Shown here: positions 1 to 8,617 of the stretch, one piece after another
How the letters are laid out: each line of letters begins with the position of its first letter
Numbering within the stretch: the first letter of the stretch is position 1
Assembly: GCA_009391275.1 (NCBI GenBank)
Contig: VEXF01000001.1
Coordinates: forward strand, 45,603 to 109,602
Length of the DNA: 64,000 bases
Direction: 5' to 3'
DNA from: SAR202 cluster bacterium AD-804-J14_MRT_500m
Lineage (GTDB): Bacteria; Chloroflexota; Dehalococcoidia; UBA3495; GCA-2712585
Program-made: the position numbers and the translations under genes
The notes under the pieces: generated by a model
What the model was told of the DNA's origin: nothing
What the model saw: only the letters and a program-made list of their open reading frames with translations
The model's database searches: none

Positions 1-2
1 TA

Positions 3-644
3 CCAGCTTCTGCTTTAGCAACTGTTTGGAATGAGTTGAAGCGCATAAATCTTGCAGAAGCTGGAGCGCATACCATATCGGACGTTGTTTCCTGTCCGGG
101 TACGGACAGTTGTAAGCTGGGTATTACGTCTTCTATGGGCTTGGGGCGTGCAGTCCGTGGCAATATCTTAGAGAACTCATCTTTTATAGATGATCCGCTA
201 ATTAGGGGTTTGCATATAAAGATTAGTGGATGTCCCAACGGGTGTGGGCAACACCATATTGCAAATATTGGATTTCACGGCGCTGCTATGAAGGCCCCAT
301 CTGGAGAGCAGATACCTGCTTACGAACTCTTCCTTGGCGGTAATTACGGTGGTGTCAGTTCAGACGACACTGCTATAGGCCAGCGTATACCTAGACGTAA
401 GGTTCCGTCTAAGCAGGTACCACGGTTATTACGTATGATCCTTTCTTACTATCAGGAGAATAGACATAATAACGAGATCTTCAATAAGTTTGTTCGACGA
501 GTTGGGAACGGACCATTCGAGAAGATGATCGATGTTTGTGCGGATATACCATCTCTTAATGGCGACTCACAAGATGTCTATATGGACTGGGAGAAGTCTA
601 TAGTTTACAAATTGGAACGTGGAGAAGGGGAGTGCTCGGTTTAA
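3..644 (+). CDS. Ferredoxin-type nitrite/sulfite reductase, C-terminal part (cut by window edge)
   Basis: The reading frame is open from base 3, so the gene begins outside the window and only about 213 residues of its C-terminal half are visible. The signature is the siroheme/[4Fe-4S] cysteine set: CPGTDSC (C-x5-C) followed by SGCPNGCGQH (C-x3-C). Four cysteines in this pattern bind the coupled cluster and siroheme in assimilatory nitrite and sulfite reductases. The enzyme would carry out a six-electron reduction of nitrite to ammonia or sulfite to sulfide with ferredoxin or a similar donor in the cytoplasm. Nitrite and sulfite types cannot be told apart from this fragment. An internal TTG at 36 is not the start, because homologous-looking sequence continues upstream of it. 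The next gene is convergent. Confidence 0.88.
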   Translation, partial: PASALATVWNELKRINLAEAGAHTISDVVSCPGTDSCKLGITSSMGLGRAVRGNILENSSFIDDPLIRGLHIKISGCPNGCGQHHIANIGFHGAAMKAPSGEQIPAYELFLGGNYGGVSSDDTAIGQRIPRRKVPSKQVPRLLRMILSYYQENRHNNEIFNKFVRRVGNGPFEKMIDVCADIPSLNGDSQDVYMDWEKSIVYKLERGEGECSV

Positions 645-713
645 CCCATGCAAGCCGAAATACGGGATAATAACAAAAAGAAAATATCGTTCGGTCACCG
701 TAGATAGTTTGAA

Positions 714-1121
714 TTAAACGCGAAAGCGTCGTTTTAGTTTTTGCCAAAACGAGACAACGTTCGGGTCTTCCAAAAGTTGTCCACGCCATCGTTTCTCGTA
801 CTGGATTCCAGCGGGCCGCATGAAAAATAGCCCGTAAGCTATCACGAATAATAATAGACCGGCCCATACAAGTAGGCTCACTGTACCGTGGATAAACGGG
901 CTGATGACTACTGCTAGCAATAGCAAAGAAATCCCTGCCAACATCACCTTGCCAGGTGATATGTTGCCGAATCTGGCTAGTGAGAAAATCCGTGGCGTGA
1001 TTCCGTGCAACCCGAGGGGGGGTCTGTCGGGTACGGTGCGAAGGTCCGCTTCGTTAAGGGTTCCGTCCCGTTCTACACGTTCAATGATCTCTTCAATTTC
1101 GCGCATGAATTTATCGGGCAT
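714..1121 (-). CDS. Small membrane protein with two transmembrane segments
   Basis: This 135-residue protein is not recognised as a named family. It has a charged, acidic N-terminal part (about residues 1-40, rich in Glu, Asp and Arg), then two adjacent hydrophobic segments at about residues 57-77 and 80-100. It ends in a basic tail (KLKRRFRV). Two membrane helices with a basic C-terminus suggest an inner-membrane protein with both ends in the cytoplasm. The ATG at 1121 is supported by GGAGG at 1127-1131. That ribosome site lies inside an inverted repeat (see 1122-1158). It faces the reductase gene tail-to-tail. No function is proposed. Confidence 0.7.
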   Translation of the reverse strand: MPDKFMREIEEIIERVERDGTLNEADLRTVPDRPPLGLHGITPRIFSLARFGNISPGKVMLAGISLLLLAVVISPFIHGTVSLLVWAGLLLFVIAYGLFFMRPAGIQYEKRWRGQLLEDPNVVSFWQKLKRRFRV

Positions 1122-1158
1122 CAGAACCTCCAGCCAGTGAAATAACTGGCCGCTTCTG
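1122..1158 (-). promoter_or_regulatory. Inverted repeat enclosing a ribosome-binding site
   Basis: Directly upstream of the membrane-protein start, GCCAGT (1133-1138) and ACTGGC (1145-1150) form a perfect 6-bp stem with a 6-nt loop. Outer arms CAGAA (1122-1126) and TTCTG (1154-1158) could extend it. The GGAGG ribosome site (1127-1131, read on the minus strand) lies in the strand between the two stem parts. The structure could modulate translation or be chance. Confidence 0.3.
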
Positions 1159-1557
1159 GTCTAAATGATTTTATTTTTAGCATCGTAGCGGCATCGGAGA
1201 AAATTTGGGCAGTATGGGCTTGCTTGCGAGCGGTTCACCAGATTCTACAGCAGAGGCCATAACGAGGCAAGATGAGGTCCGCTAGCTTAGCGCCTGTAAC
1301 TTCAATCTGTCTGGCATCCGTTGCGTATTTGGGGGAACTTGTGCGGGCCAGAATAGATTCGAGAATATTGAAGCCTGCCCTCTCGTGATTATCCCAAGCG
1401 CCCGGTCAAACCGGGACCGCAGCCTATTTTTAAATCCCTATCCCTTCGACTCCTGGGCACTAATATGTGTACCACACCAAACATACCGTCGTTGGATCGT
1501 ACTAAACGATCTGAATCGTTTAGCCAGTTTTAGTTGTGCTTGGGTATATCGTCTCTA
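1159..1557. other. Intergenic region, no gene recognised
   Basis: About 400 bases between the membrane protein and the ferredoxin gene. I see no open frame with a ribosome site and no tRNA. The only clear structure is the perfect hairpin at 1502-1523, listed separately. Confidence 0.6.
1502..1523 (-). terminator. Perfect 9-bp hairpin downstream of the ferredoxin gene
   Basis: CTAAACGAT and ATCGTTTAG form a perfect 9-bp stem with a 4-nt loop (CTGA), starting about 35 nt past the ferredoxin stop. The position fits a transcription terminator for that gene, but there is no T-run after it in the minus direction. It may be a processing hairpin or a protein-binding palindrome instead. Confidence 0.35.
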
Positions 1558-1830
1558 TTAGTTACTTCGTTGGAGTGTTGACAGGTCTTTGTCTTTGAAG
1601 TAGTCGTAGTTAAGGTCTGTGTACGTCCGCCATTGTTCTGGAACAGAGTCCTCAGGGAAAATAGCCACCACTGGGCATACTGGCTCGCAGGCCGCGCAAT
1701 CGATGCACTCATCGGGGCTGATATAAAACTGATTGTCTTCTGGTGTTGTGTAGATGCAATCCACAGGACACACGTCTACGCACGCGCTGTCCTTAACGTC
1801 TATGCACGATTCTGCAATGATGTAGGTCAT
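1558..1830 (-). CDS. fdxA: Ferredoxin, two-cluster (3Fe-4S/4Fe-4S type)
   Basis: This 90-residue acidic protein carries two iron-sulfur motifs. The N-terminal one has C9, C17, C21 and C25 with the wide C-x7-C-x3-C spacing typical of seven-iron ferredoxins. The second is C42-x2-C45-x2-C48-x3-C52-P, a standard [4Fe-4S] motif. The C-terminal extension (YTDLNYDYFKDKDL) is also typical of the FdxA group. It is a cytoplasmic low-potential electron carrier and could feed the siroheme reductase nearby, although that link is only proximity. The ATG is preceded by GAGGAG about 8 nt upstream. Two TATAAT boxes on the same strand lie just upstream. Confidence 0.93.
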   Translation of the reverse strand: MTYIIAESCIDVKDSACVDVCPVDCIYTTPEDNQFYISPDECIDCAACEPVCPVVAIFPEDSVPEQWRTYTDLNYDYFKDKDLSTLQRSN

Positions 1831-1852
1831 GGGCGGAGCTCCTCATGTTTCT

Positions 1853-1899
1853 ATTATAGCGCGCTCTTGTACAAGCACTTGTTCTTCAGTCGGATTATA
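1853..1899 (-). promoter_or_regulatory. Tandem -10-like boxes upstream of fdxA
   Basis: On the minus strand two perfect TATAAT hexamers lie at 1858-1853 and 1899-1894. The upstream one reads TGCTATAAT, an extended -10 form. A 10-bp palindrome CTTGTACAAG (1866-1875) lies between them and could be an operator. No convincing -35 hexamer was found at 17 nt for either box, so this rests on the -10 matches and position. Confidence 0.4.
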
Positions 1900-2022
1900 G
1901 CATAGCACTTCAGGCGGTGAAAAATCTGGTAACAAACTTACAAGTCACCATCGACCCAAACAGCGCAAAAAGGTTTCCTTGCGTTGTTCGATATTTCTGG
2001 TAGTAGGAAGTTCGGATGTTGT

Positions 2023-2463
2023 CTATAGGACTAGACCATACGTACGTTTCTTGATAGAGAGGTTCACGAAAGTTTCTGTTCGCATTACTCCTGCGATAGT
2101 TCCTACTTGAGATCGTAGGAAGATTCCCAAGTCTTCGGTTGAGGTCATGCCAACCCAGGCGAAGACATCGAACGCCCCGGTTGTGATTGCTACATAATGA
2201 ACCTGCTTCATTTCTGCTAGGTGATCTGCTACGGTGTCAAGCTGCCCTGGGGCCGTTTGCAATCCAATCAGCGCTGCCGTGGAATATCCCATCTTATCTA
2301 GGTTGGGGACGGCTATGATTTTTACCACGCTGTCTTGGATTAGCCTCCTTAGCCTTCTGCGTACGGTTCCTTCGCTAACTCCAACTTCGCGTGCTATTCG
2401 CGCATTGGAGGCGCGGCCATCTAATTGGAGGATTTCGATAATCCTTCGGTCTAGCTCGTCCAT
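2023..2463 (-). CDS. Lrp/AsnC-family transcriptional regulator
   Basis: The protein (146 residues from the ATG at 2463) opens with MDELDRRIIEILQLDGR, the usual start of this family. A helix-turn-helix follows at roughly residues 15-50 (NARIAREVGVSEGTVRRRL). The second half is the alpha/beta RAM domain that binds small ligands such as amino acids and drives oligomerisation. A TTG six codons upstream is an alternative start without a clear ribosome site; the chosen ATG has AGGAG three bases upstream, which is close. The target is unknown. The neighbouring tRNA and miaB are on the other strand, so this gene stands alone. Confidence 0.88.
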   Translation of the reverse strand: MDELDRRIIEILQLDGRASNARIAREVGVSEGTVRRRLRRLIQDSVVKIIAVPNLDKMGYSTAALIGLQTAPGQLDTVADHLAEMKQVHYVAITTGAFDVFAWVGMTSTEDLGIFLRSQVGTIAGVMRTETFVNLSIKKRTYGLVL

Positions 2464-2695
2464 CCGCTCCTCATCTGCCAAAAATGGGCTTCGAGATCAT
2501 ACAAAAAAATACGAATACTGTCAATAGTAGATTAAGTTCGTCCGATAGCGTGTGTTTGTGCCCCTCTATTGATTGAAAATACATTATAATGAATAAATTA
2601 GGTGTCCTTTCAGCACTATGGGGTGTCGGGTGACTGTCTTGGCTCTTGTATATTGATGGATTTCTTAGACGTCTGATATAGTTCGCTTAGAAGTC

Positions 2696-2787
2696 GGAGG
2701 GTTCGCATAGTGGTCTAGTGCGGGCGCCTGCTAAGCGCTTGGGTCGGTAATTCGGCCTCGTGGGTTCGAATCCCACACCCTCCGCCA
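2696..2787 (+). tRNA. tRNA-Ser(GCT)
   Basis: The acceptor stem GGAGGGT (2696-2702) pairs with ACCCTCC (2777-2783). G2784 is the discriminator, as expected for serine, and CCA is encoded at 2785-2787. The anticodon arm is GGCGC-CTGCTAA-GCGCT, giving anticodon GCT, which reads AGC and AGT. A long variable arm (around GGTCGGTAATTCGGCC) identifies a class II tRNA. The T arm is GTGGG-TTCGAAT-CCCAC. A TATAAT hexamer at 2585-2590, about 105 nt upstream, could be its -10 box, but no -35 match goes with it. miaB starts 17 nt after the CCA. Confidence 0.95.
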
Positions 2788-2803
2788 ACAGGGTTTGGTG
2801 AAA

Positions 2804-4081
2804 ATGAATAGTTATCACATATGGACAGTCGGATGTCAGATGAATAAGGCTGATTCTGAACGGCTTGGAGTTGCTTTAGGTGCTCTAGGTCTGTCGTCTG
2901 TTACGGATGCAGCCGAGGCAGATGTCGTAGTGTTGAATTCCTGTGTGGTTCGCCAGAGTGCTGAAGACAAGGTAGTAGGTACGCTGGGATTCATGAAATC
3001 AGTGAAAAAGCGCAACCCAGATAAAATCGTGGCTTTGATGGGATGTATGGTAGGGGCTTCGTCAAAAGATATAGAGAAACGGTTCCCCCATGTAGACGTT
3101 TTTATGCGACCGCAGCAGTACGGTCCATTGATAGATCTTCTAGGTCAACGTATGGAGTTAGATACCGAAGGTTGTTTAGTCGGCCTAGTTCCAACGAATC
3201 CAGACGTCAACGGTTTCGTTCCTGTAATTCATGGCTGTGATCTTATGTGCACTTTTTGTATCATACCGTTTCGGCGAGGACGGCAAATTAGCCGTCCCAT
3301 GGCGGAAATTGTGAATGAAGTTGAGTTGATGACATGCCGTGGTATGCGCGAGGTGACTCTACTTGGTCAAACAGTTGATGCATACGGGCACGATTTTGGA
3401 GACTCGAAAGACCTGTCCGATTTACTCCGTCAGGTAGGGAGCATCCACGATCTTCTGAGAGTGCGGTTCTTGACGTCTCATCCTTTGTTTATGTCAGATC
3501 GTATAATTGATGCTGTTGCCGAGATTGACTCCGTATGTGAGCACATCAATTTGCCGGTTCAGGCAGGCGATGACCAGGTCCTTTCCCAAATGAAACGTAG
3601 ATATACACTGGGGGAGTATCGCCGTCTAGTAGATCGCATACGCGCCAGAATTCCAGGAGTTTCGATAAGCACAGATATCATCGTTGGTTTTCCGGGAGAA
3701 ACAGCAAGGCAGTTCCAATGCACAGTTGATCTGCTTGAAGAATTACAGTTTGATAAGGTTCATTTAGCAGCATATTCATCTCGGCCTGGGACCTTTGCAG
3801 CGAGAAAATTTCCAGATGATGTCCCCTTGGTAGAAAAACGTAGACGTATGATGGAACTTGAAAAACTACAGAAAGAAATACAATCTCGTAGCAATGCACG
3901 CTTTATCAATCAAACAGTCGAGGTATTGGTAGATGGTAATAAGAACGGCAAATGGAAAGGTAGGACTCGGACTGATAAACTAGTCTTCTTTGAAGACAAC
4001 CGTGAACTACTTGGGAAGCTAGTTAATGTGCGAGTGGACAATACAAGTGCTTGGGCTATGCAAGGCATACTAGTTGGTTGA
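2804..4081 (+). CDS. miaB: tRNA-2-methylthio-N6-isopentenyladenosine37 synthase (MiaB-type methylthiotransferase)
   Basis: This radical-SAM enzyme adds a methylthio group to modified A37 of tRNAs that read UNN codons. The N-terminal UPF0004 domain shows three cysteines for the auxiliary [4Fe-4S] cluster (C11, C47 and C81). The radical-SAM motif is C145-x3-C149-x2-C152 (GCDLMCTFC). The C-terminal part (NQTVEVLVDG, then GRTRTDKLVFF) is a TRAM RNA-binding domain. The length of 425 residues is normal for the family. The ATG at 2804 is preferred over a TTG three codons earlier, since it lies clear of the tRNA 3' end. The next gene, nadA, starts about 30 nt after the stop. The related MtaB/RimO families are less likely from the overall pattern. 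Confidence 0.85.
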   Translation: MNSYHIWTVGCQMNKADSERLGVALGALGLSSVTDAAEADVVVLNSCVVRQSAEDKVVGTLGFMKSVKKRNPDKIVALMGCMVGASSKDIEKRFPHVDVFMRPQQYGPLIDLLGQRMELDTEGCLVGLVPTNPDVNGFVPVIHGCDLMCTFCIIPFRRGRQISRPMAEIVNEVELMTCRGMREVTLLGQTVDAYGHDFGDSKDLSDLLRQVGSIHDLLRVRFLTSHPLFMSDRIIDAVAEIDSVCEHINLPVQAGDDQVLSQMKRRYTLGEYRRLVDRIRARIPGVSISTDIIVGFPGETARQFQCTVDLLEELQFDKVHLAAYSSRPGTFAARKFPDDVPLVEKRRRMMELEKLQKEIQSRSNARFINQTVEVLVDGNKNGKWKGRTRTDKLVFFEDNRELLGKLVNVRVDNTSAWAMQGILVG

Positions 4082-4110
4082 TACGTCTCCCCTCTGATAA
4101 ACTTGATAGC

Positions 4111-5337
4111 GTGATTAATAGTTCTAAAATTCCAAACGTCAACAAAAAACCAGCTCTTTCTTTGTTAGAGATTGAACATGCCGCCTTTTGTAAAAGCGAG
4201 GATAACCTAGCCGCCCGGCCTTTAGCTGAAGAGTTTGGGGTAAAGGTAGATTGGCAAAAACTACCTAACGAATACGTTCATCTGAATGCTGAAGAACTGG
4301 ATGTTCGAATTCATCAGGCCAAGGAAGTTCTTGGTCAGCGTGTTTTGATTCTTGGTCATCACTATCAACGCGAGGAGGTGATCAAGTACGTAGATCTTCA
4401 GGGGGATTCTTTTCTGCTCTCTCAACAAGCTGCGGCACGATCAGAATCAGACTTTATAATTTTCTGCGGTGTCCACTTTATGGCTGAAACAGCTCGGGTT
4501 CTTTGTTCTGCGCAACAAAGAGTTATACTTCCCAATATGGCTGCTGGTTGCTCTATGGCAGATATGGCGCCGACCGACGATGTCCTAGATGCGTGGGATG
4601 ATCTTCAGAAACTCTTAGGATCAGATTCGTCAGTGATTCCTGTTACATACATGAATTCGACGGCGGAGATAAAAGCACTGTGTGGTCGTAATGGAGGGAT
4701 TGTTTGCACGTCGTCTAATGCTGCTGCCGTAATGCAGTGGGCCTTTGAAAGGGGCCGCAGGGTTTTGTTTCTCCCTGACCAACATCTGGGTAGGAATACC
4801 GCTTTGAACATGGGAATAGATGCATCAGAGATGGTAGTCTGGAACCCATTCAAAGCTTTCGGTGGATGCGATGTTAACAGCCTCAGATCTGCAAAAGTTA
4901 TACTTTGGCAAGGACACTGCGCTGTCCACACTAGGTTTTCAGTTAAGCAAATTCGATCCGCTAGGGAAAGAGTCTCTGATGTGAAGGTGATAGTTCATCC
5001 TGAGTGTACTATGGAAACAGTTCGGTCCGCAGATATGGTGGGCTCAACAGAAATGATCCGCAAAACCATTAATGAATCTCCGCCAGGTAGCAGTTGGGCT
5101 GTTGGAACTGAGATCAGCCTAGTTAACCGTTTGGCGAAACAAAATCCCGACAAGATTGTGTTCTGCTTAGATCCCATAGTCTGCCCATGTTCAACTATGT
5201 ATCGGATTCATCCAGCTTATCTATGCTGGACCTTAGAGCGTTTGCTGGAGAATGAGGTAGTCAACGAGATTGTTGTTGATGACGATATCGCCAAAGATGC
5301 TTATATCGCTTTGCTTCGCATGCTTCAAGTAACATAA
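4111..5337 (+). CDS. nadA: Quinolinate synthase
   Basis: NadA condenses iminoaspartate with dihydroxyacetone phosphate to quinolinate in de novo NAD synthesis. Diagnostic stretches are LGHHYQREEVIKYVD, GVHFMAET, and the three cysteines expected to hold the [4Fe-4S] cluster, in AGCSMADM, GHCAVH and VCPCSTM. Further family motifs are VTYMNSTAEIKALCG, FLPDQHLGRNT and VHPECTMETV. The protein is about 408 residues, a longer type with an N-terminal extension of roughly 70 residues before the core. The start is uncertain: GTG at 4111 avoids overlap with miaB, a TTG at 4051 would overlap it, and no strong ribosome site decides. A glyoxalase-like gene and nadC follow on the same strand. No nadB or aspartate dehydrogenase is visible in the window. 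Confidence 0.93.
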   Translation: MINSSKIPNVNKKPALSLLEIEHAAFCKSEDNLAARPLAEEFGVKVDWQKLPNEYVHLNAEELDVRIHQAKEVLGQRVLILGHHYQREEVIKYVDLQGDSFLLSQQAAARSESDFIIFCGVHFMAETARVLCSAQQRVILPNMAAGCSMADMAPTDDVLDAWDDLQKLLGSDSSVIPVTYMNSTAEIKALCGRNGGIVCTSSNAAAVMQWAFERGRRVLFLPDQHLGRNTALNMGIDASEMVVWNPFKAFGGCDVNSLRSAKVILWQGHCAVHTRFSVKQIRSARERVSDVKVIVHPECTMETVRSADMVGSTEMIRKTINESPPGSSWAVGTEISLVNRLAKQNPDKIVFCLDPIVCPCSTMYRIHPAYLCWTLERLLENEVVNEIVVDDDIAKDAYIALLRMLQVT

Positions 5338-5348
5338 AGGAGGTTCTG

Positions 5349-5822
5349 ATGGGTATTACACCAAGACAACTCGGACATTTGGTCATCAAGGTCAGAGATG
5401 TGCAACGTTCAGAAAAGTTCTATGTAGAATACCTAGGTCTGCATGTCACTGGGAGAGCAGATACCGGGATGGTGTTTATGTCCGCTAACGACAAATCATC
5501 CCATGAATTAGCTTTGCAACCTGTCAGTGGCGAGGCACCTGATCTGTCCACAGAAGGTGTTGGGTTAGCTCATATGGCCTGGCAGATGGATAGCTTTGAT
5601 GATCTCAGAGACGTCTATAACAAACTTAAGACACGACCAGGTCTCATTAAGCGTGTCAGTAGCAGGGATATATCGTGTGGGATATTCCTTGAAGACCCTG
5701 ATGGGCATCCTATAGAAATGTATTACGAAATTCCGAAAGATCAGTGGACCGAAAATATTTCCCTTATAAGCGGGGGCAGGTTTCCTTTAGATCTTGAGTT
5801 AGATAAAGCTCCCATAAGGTAA
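5349..5822 (+). CDS. VOC (glyoxalase/extradiol dioxygenase-fold) family protein
   Basis: This 157-residue protein has the paired beta-alpha-beta-beta-beta modules of the vicinal oxygen chelate superfamily. The first module begins LGHLVIKVRDVQRSEKFY and the second has GLAHMAWQMDSFDDL, ending in FLEDPDGHPIEMYYE. Candidate metal ligands are H10, H75 and E123, so it looks catalytically equipped (dioxygenase, glyoxalase or related). The ATG follows a near-perfect AAGGAGG ribosome site that overlaps the end of nadA by position (11-nt gap). It is therefore probably co-transcribed with nadA and nadC. The substrate is unknown. Confidence 0.82.
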   Translation: MGITPRQLGHLVIKVRDVQRSEKFYVEYLGLHVTGRADTGMVFMSANDKSSHELALQPVSGEAPDLSTEGVGLAHMAWQMDSFDDLRDVYNKLKTRPGLIKRVSSRDISCGIFLEDPDGHPIEMYYEIPKDQWTENISLISGGRFPLDLELDKAPIR

Positions 5823-5978
5823 CTACATTAGATTTTCTGATCTGTGTTAAGTTTAATAGGCATCTGATCGAATGGCACATCGTTCTGACTTAAACATATC
5901 AAAGCTTCGTCAAGAACGGTGTTGGCATTCAATGAAGGTCCAAAGATAAAATCTATCTGGTGCCAGTAGAGATGTTAA

Positions 5979-6830
5979 TTGCTTGATATATCACCTGAAG
6001 TTGATGATCTCATAGATTTGGCGTTATCTGAAGACAGGGTATTCAACGACGCGACAACTAGTGCCCTTCTTACAGATAGTGATACTGCCGTGGGAGTGAT
6101 TCGTGCTAAGACGGATGGAATTGTTGCAGGGATTAATGTTGCCCTAGCGGTGTTTCGCAGATTAGATGTTTCTGTAGGGTTATGTCAGATAACTCACGAC
6201 GGAGACATTTTGAGCCCAGGTGCTGATATCGCTCGGATCCACGGGAAAGTCTCCACCATCTTGCGAGGTGAGCGGACAGCCCTAAATTTCCTTCAACGAA
6301 TGAGCGGGATTGCTACCGAAACTAATAAATATGTCGAGGCGGTGAAAGATTTCTCCGCACAAATAGTTGATACGAGAAAAACAGTTCCCGGGTTTAGATA
6401 TCTAGATAAATACGCTATTCGGGCTGGGGGTGGAAGAAATCACCGAATGGATTTGAGTGATGGGATATTGATCAAGGATAATCATATAGAAATTCTTCGT
6501 CATCGTGGTTTAGGATTGCTGGATGTCCTAAAACTTGCTATGCGTCAAGCCGCACATACACTCAAAGTAGAGGTGGAAATCGCCAATCTTGATCAACTTG
6601 AAGAAGCTTTAAAAGGTGGGGCTCATATAATAATGTTGGACAATATGTCGATAGAGAATATGGCAAAAGCTGTGTGTATAGTTGATGGACGTGCGGTATT
6701 AGAGGCCTCTGGTGGGATTACTATTGGAAACGTGCGTGATGTGGCTGCGACAGGAGTCGACATCATATCAATCGGTGCTCTAACTCATTCGGTGATTGCT
6801 ATGGATATCAGTCTAGACTTGGAACCTTAA
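5979..6830 (+). CDS. nadC: Nicotinate-nucleotide pyrophosphorylase (carboxylating)
   Basis: NadC converts quinolinate and PRPP to nicotinate mononucleotide, the step after NadA. Family signatures are GERTALNFLQRMSGIAT, VDTRKTVPGFR with the catalytic basic residues, KYAIRAGGGRNHRMDLSDG and KDNHIE. Further hallmarks are VEVEIANLDQLEEAL and EASGGITIGNV near the C-terminus. The length of 283 residues is normal. The start is a TTG, because an in-frame stop TAA lies immediately before it (5976-5978). The 156-bp gap after the glyoxalase-like gene holds no clear element. Together with nadA it forms the quinolinate half of NAD synthesis. Confidence 0.95.
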   Translation: MLDISPEVDDLIDLALSEDRVFNDATTSALLTDSDTAVGVIRAKTDGIVAGINVALAVFRRLDVSVGLCQITHDGDILSPGADIARIHGKVSTILRGERTALNFLQRMSGIATETNKYVEAVKDFSAQIVDTRKTVPGFRYLDKYAIRAGGGRNHRMDLSDGILIKDNHIEILRHRGLGLLDVLKLAMRQAAHTLKVEVEIANLDQLEEALKGGAHIIMLDNMSIENMAKAVCIVDGRAVLEASGGITIGNVRDVAATGVDIISIGALTHSVIAMDISLDLEP

Positions 6831-6966
6831 TTTACAGATGCACAATAATGCCAACAATTGGCACAGATAAATGTTGGGATAGTGTTCAGAACATCGGGTT
6901 TGGGTCTTGTATTGGTACGGTCTCGAGCTGGTGGATTATAAAACTGATGCGTATAGATTCGTATGA

Positions 6967-7359
6967 CTAATTGGACCATATCCAAAATAAAGTTCCTAAT
7001 GCCAAGATATAAAAAATGGTAGCTGAGAAACCCATGGCCGGAAAACCCAACCATTTCCATGGGATTTCACGGGCGACAAATGCTGTTAACAAAGCCGGGA
7101 TAATAGGAAGAACGTTCAATAGTGCTATGGATGGTACATCTACCGAGTAATTACCTTCTTGTGACAAACCGCCTAGACTTAACAAATCGAACAACAAATA
7201 TCCTGCAACGGCCCCTAGCACAAACGTAAACACATCGGATACTCTAGGATGTCCGTAACGTCCTACAGCAAGCATTCCTGCCGACCATATGGCTAGGGTA
7301 TATCCGTAAGGGACGGCTATACCTTTAATTACAGCGCCAATTGACTCAACCCAAGGCAT
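6967..7359 (-). CDS. Small integral membrane protein, four predicted helices
   Basis: A 130-residue hydrophobic protein of no recognised family. Hydrophobic segments lie at about residues 13-31 (IAVPYGYTLAIWSAGMLA), 45-61, 77-96 (SIALLNVLPIIPALLTAF) and 108-128 (GFSATIFYILALGTLFWIW). A short loop with RYGHPRVSD joins the first two. No clear ribosome site precedes the ATG. Its neighbours are nadC (convergent) and the deacetylase gene (same direction upstream), and neither suggests a role. Confidence 0.6.
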   Translation of the reverse strand: MPWVESIGAVIKGIAVPYGYTLAIWSAGMLAVGRYGHPRVSDVFTFVLGAVAGYLLFDLLSLGGLSQEGNYSVDVPSIALLNVLPIIPALLTAFVAREIPWKWLGFPAMGFSATIFYILALGTLFWIWSN

Positions 7360-7456
7360 ACGATTTTATTGCTCTTATTTTTAGGATGACGCTCATAGCG
7401 TTAGGTAGAGAATATTGTCCCCCCCTAGCCTATACAAGTAGGCGTTACTATAAAAT

Positions 7457-8341
7457 TTATTTCTGTCTGGGATGTCGGACGGCAAAAGTATCAGCTATTT
7501 CGTCGAAGGTACAAAACCGGACACCGGCATGGCTGGTTATATAAGATACCAACCGCTCAAGCATCAGTATCACTTGTGGGCGACCACTTACGTCAGGATG
7601 TATCGTGATAGGGAAAATTGCTTCCTCATATTCTCGATAGACATAATCAAACTGGTCACGCCACATTTGCTCTATGTCCCTAGGATTGATGAACCCGTGA
7701 CTGTTAGGAGAACTCTTGATGAACATCATAGGTGGTAGGTCATCGAGGTACCAATTAGCTGGGATCTCTATAAGGTCCGTTTCCTTTCCCCTTTCGAGTG
7801 CCTTCATCCACTTATCGGCAGATTGTCCAAAATCAATTTTAGTCCACTTGTCCCCAACCCTGACGTAATAGCATTCAAAATCTCTATGCATCAAGCTATG
7901 GTCGTATTTAATGCCGCGTTTCAATAGCAACTCGTTAGTTACGTGGCTAAACTCCCACCATGGCGCCACATAGCCAGTAGGTCTTTTACCGGATACGCTG
8001 CTTAACAATTCTATGCATCTGTCCAAAACTGCTTCTTCTTGGTCGGGGCTCATTGCTATCGGGTTCTCATGGGAATAACCGTGCAATCCAATTTCATGAC
8101 CCGCATCTACTATCATCTTGGTTTGTTCTGGAAATGTTTCGACAGAATGGCCTGGTATGAACCACGTTGCTTTGATTTGAGTCCGATCAAAGAATTTTAA
8201 AAGGCGAGGTACGCCAACCTCTCCAGCAAATAATCCTCTGGAAATGTCATCGGGCGAGTCTTCACCTCCATATGAACCCAACCACCCTGCTACCGCATCT
8301 ACATCTACTCCAAAAGCGCATTGGATATCTTTATCAGCCAT
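7457..8341 (-). CDS. Polysaccharide deacetylase (NodB-fold) family protein
   Basis: The 294-residue protein has the carbohydrate-esterase-4 fold. [11 protein letters not shown] at residues 10-20 carries the paired aspartates, and [10 protein letters not shown] carries the H-x3-H metal motif. The stretches [13 protein letters not shown] and [10 protein letters not shown] match the cytosolic PuuE/allantoinase-like branch more than cell-wall deacetylases. There is no signal peptide. The usual activity is metal-dependent hydrolysis of an N-acyl or cyclic amide bond. The ATG at 8341 has GAGGG about 9 nt upstream and is preferred over a TTG six codons earlier. About 280 bp separate it from the upstream DapA-like gene, so co-transcription is uncertain. 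Confidence 0.85.
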   Translation of the reverse strand: MADKDIQCAFGVDVDAVAGWLGSYGGEDSPDDISRGLFAGEVGVPRLLKFFDRTQIKATWFIPGHSVETFPEQTKMIVDAGHEIGLHGYSHENPIAMSPDQEEAVLDRCIELLSSVSGKRPTGYVAPWWEFSHVTNELLLKRGIKYDHSLMHRDFECYYVRVGDKWTKIDFGQSADKWMKALERGKETDLIEIPANWYLDDLPPMMFIKSSPNSHGFINPRDIEQMWRDQFDYVYREYEEAIFPITIHPDVSGRPQVILMLERLVSYITSHAGVRFCTFDEIADTFAVRHPRQK

Positions 8342-8617
8342 CAGTGATTTCCCTCTCAATCTGAATGGTGCCTATTTGCAACTCGTGAAATTAGAATATC
8401 ACTGCTTTTGAACCTACACAATATATAGTGTCTGCAAACTTGGTAATTTGGTTGATCATCAAAATACCAACCAAGGTTAGAGAACAAGGTGAATATAGCG
8501 CCTAATGGAGTGACGATATTCTTTTCTTCAACCCCGGTGCCGTGGGTAAACGTAGGTTTAGTATGGTGCCGTCAATAGGTCTACTAAAGATGTCTGTAGA
8601 TAGCATTGAGCCACAGA

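Noticed and set aside
5828..5974. Open frame of about 48 codons on the minus strand between the VOC gene and nadC
   Set aside because: The composition is protein-like, but there is no start codon near its 5' end and no ribosome site; a run this long between stops is expected by chance.
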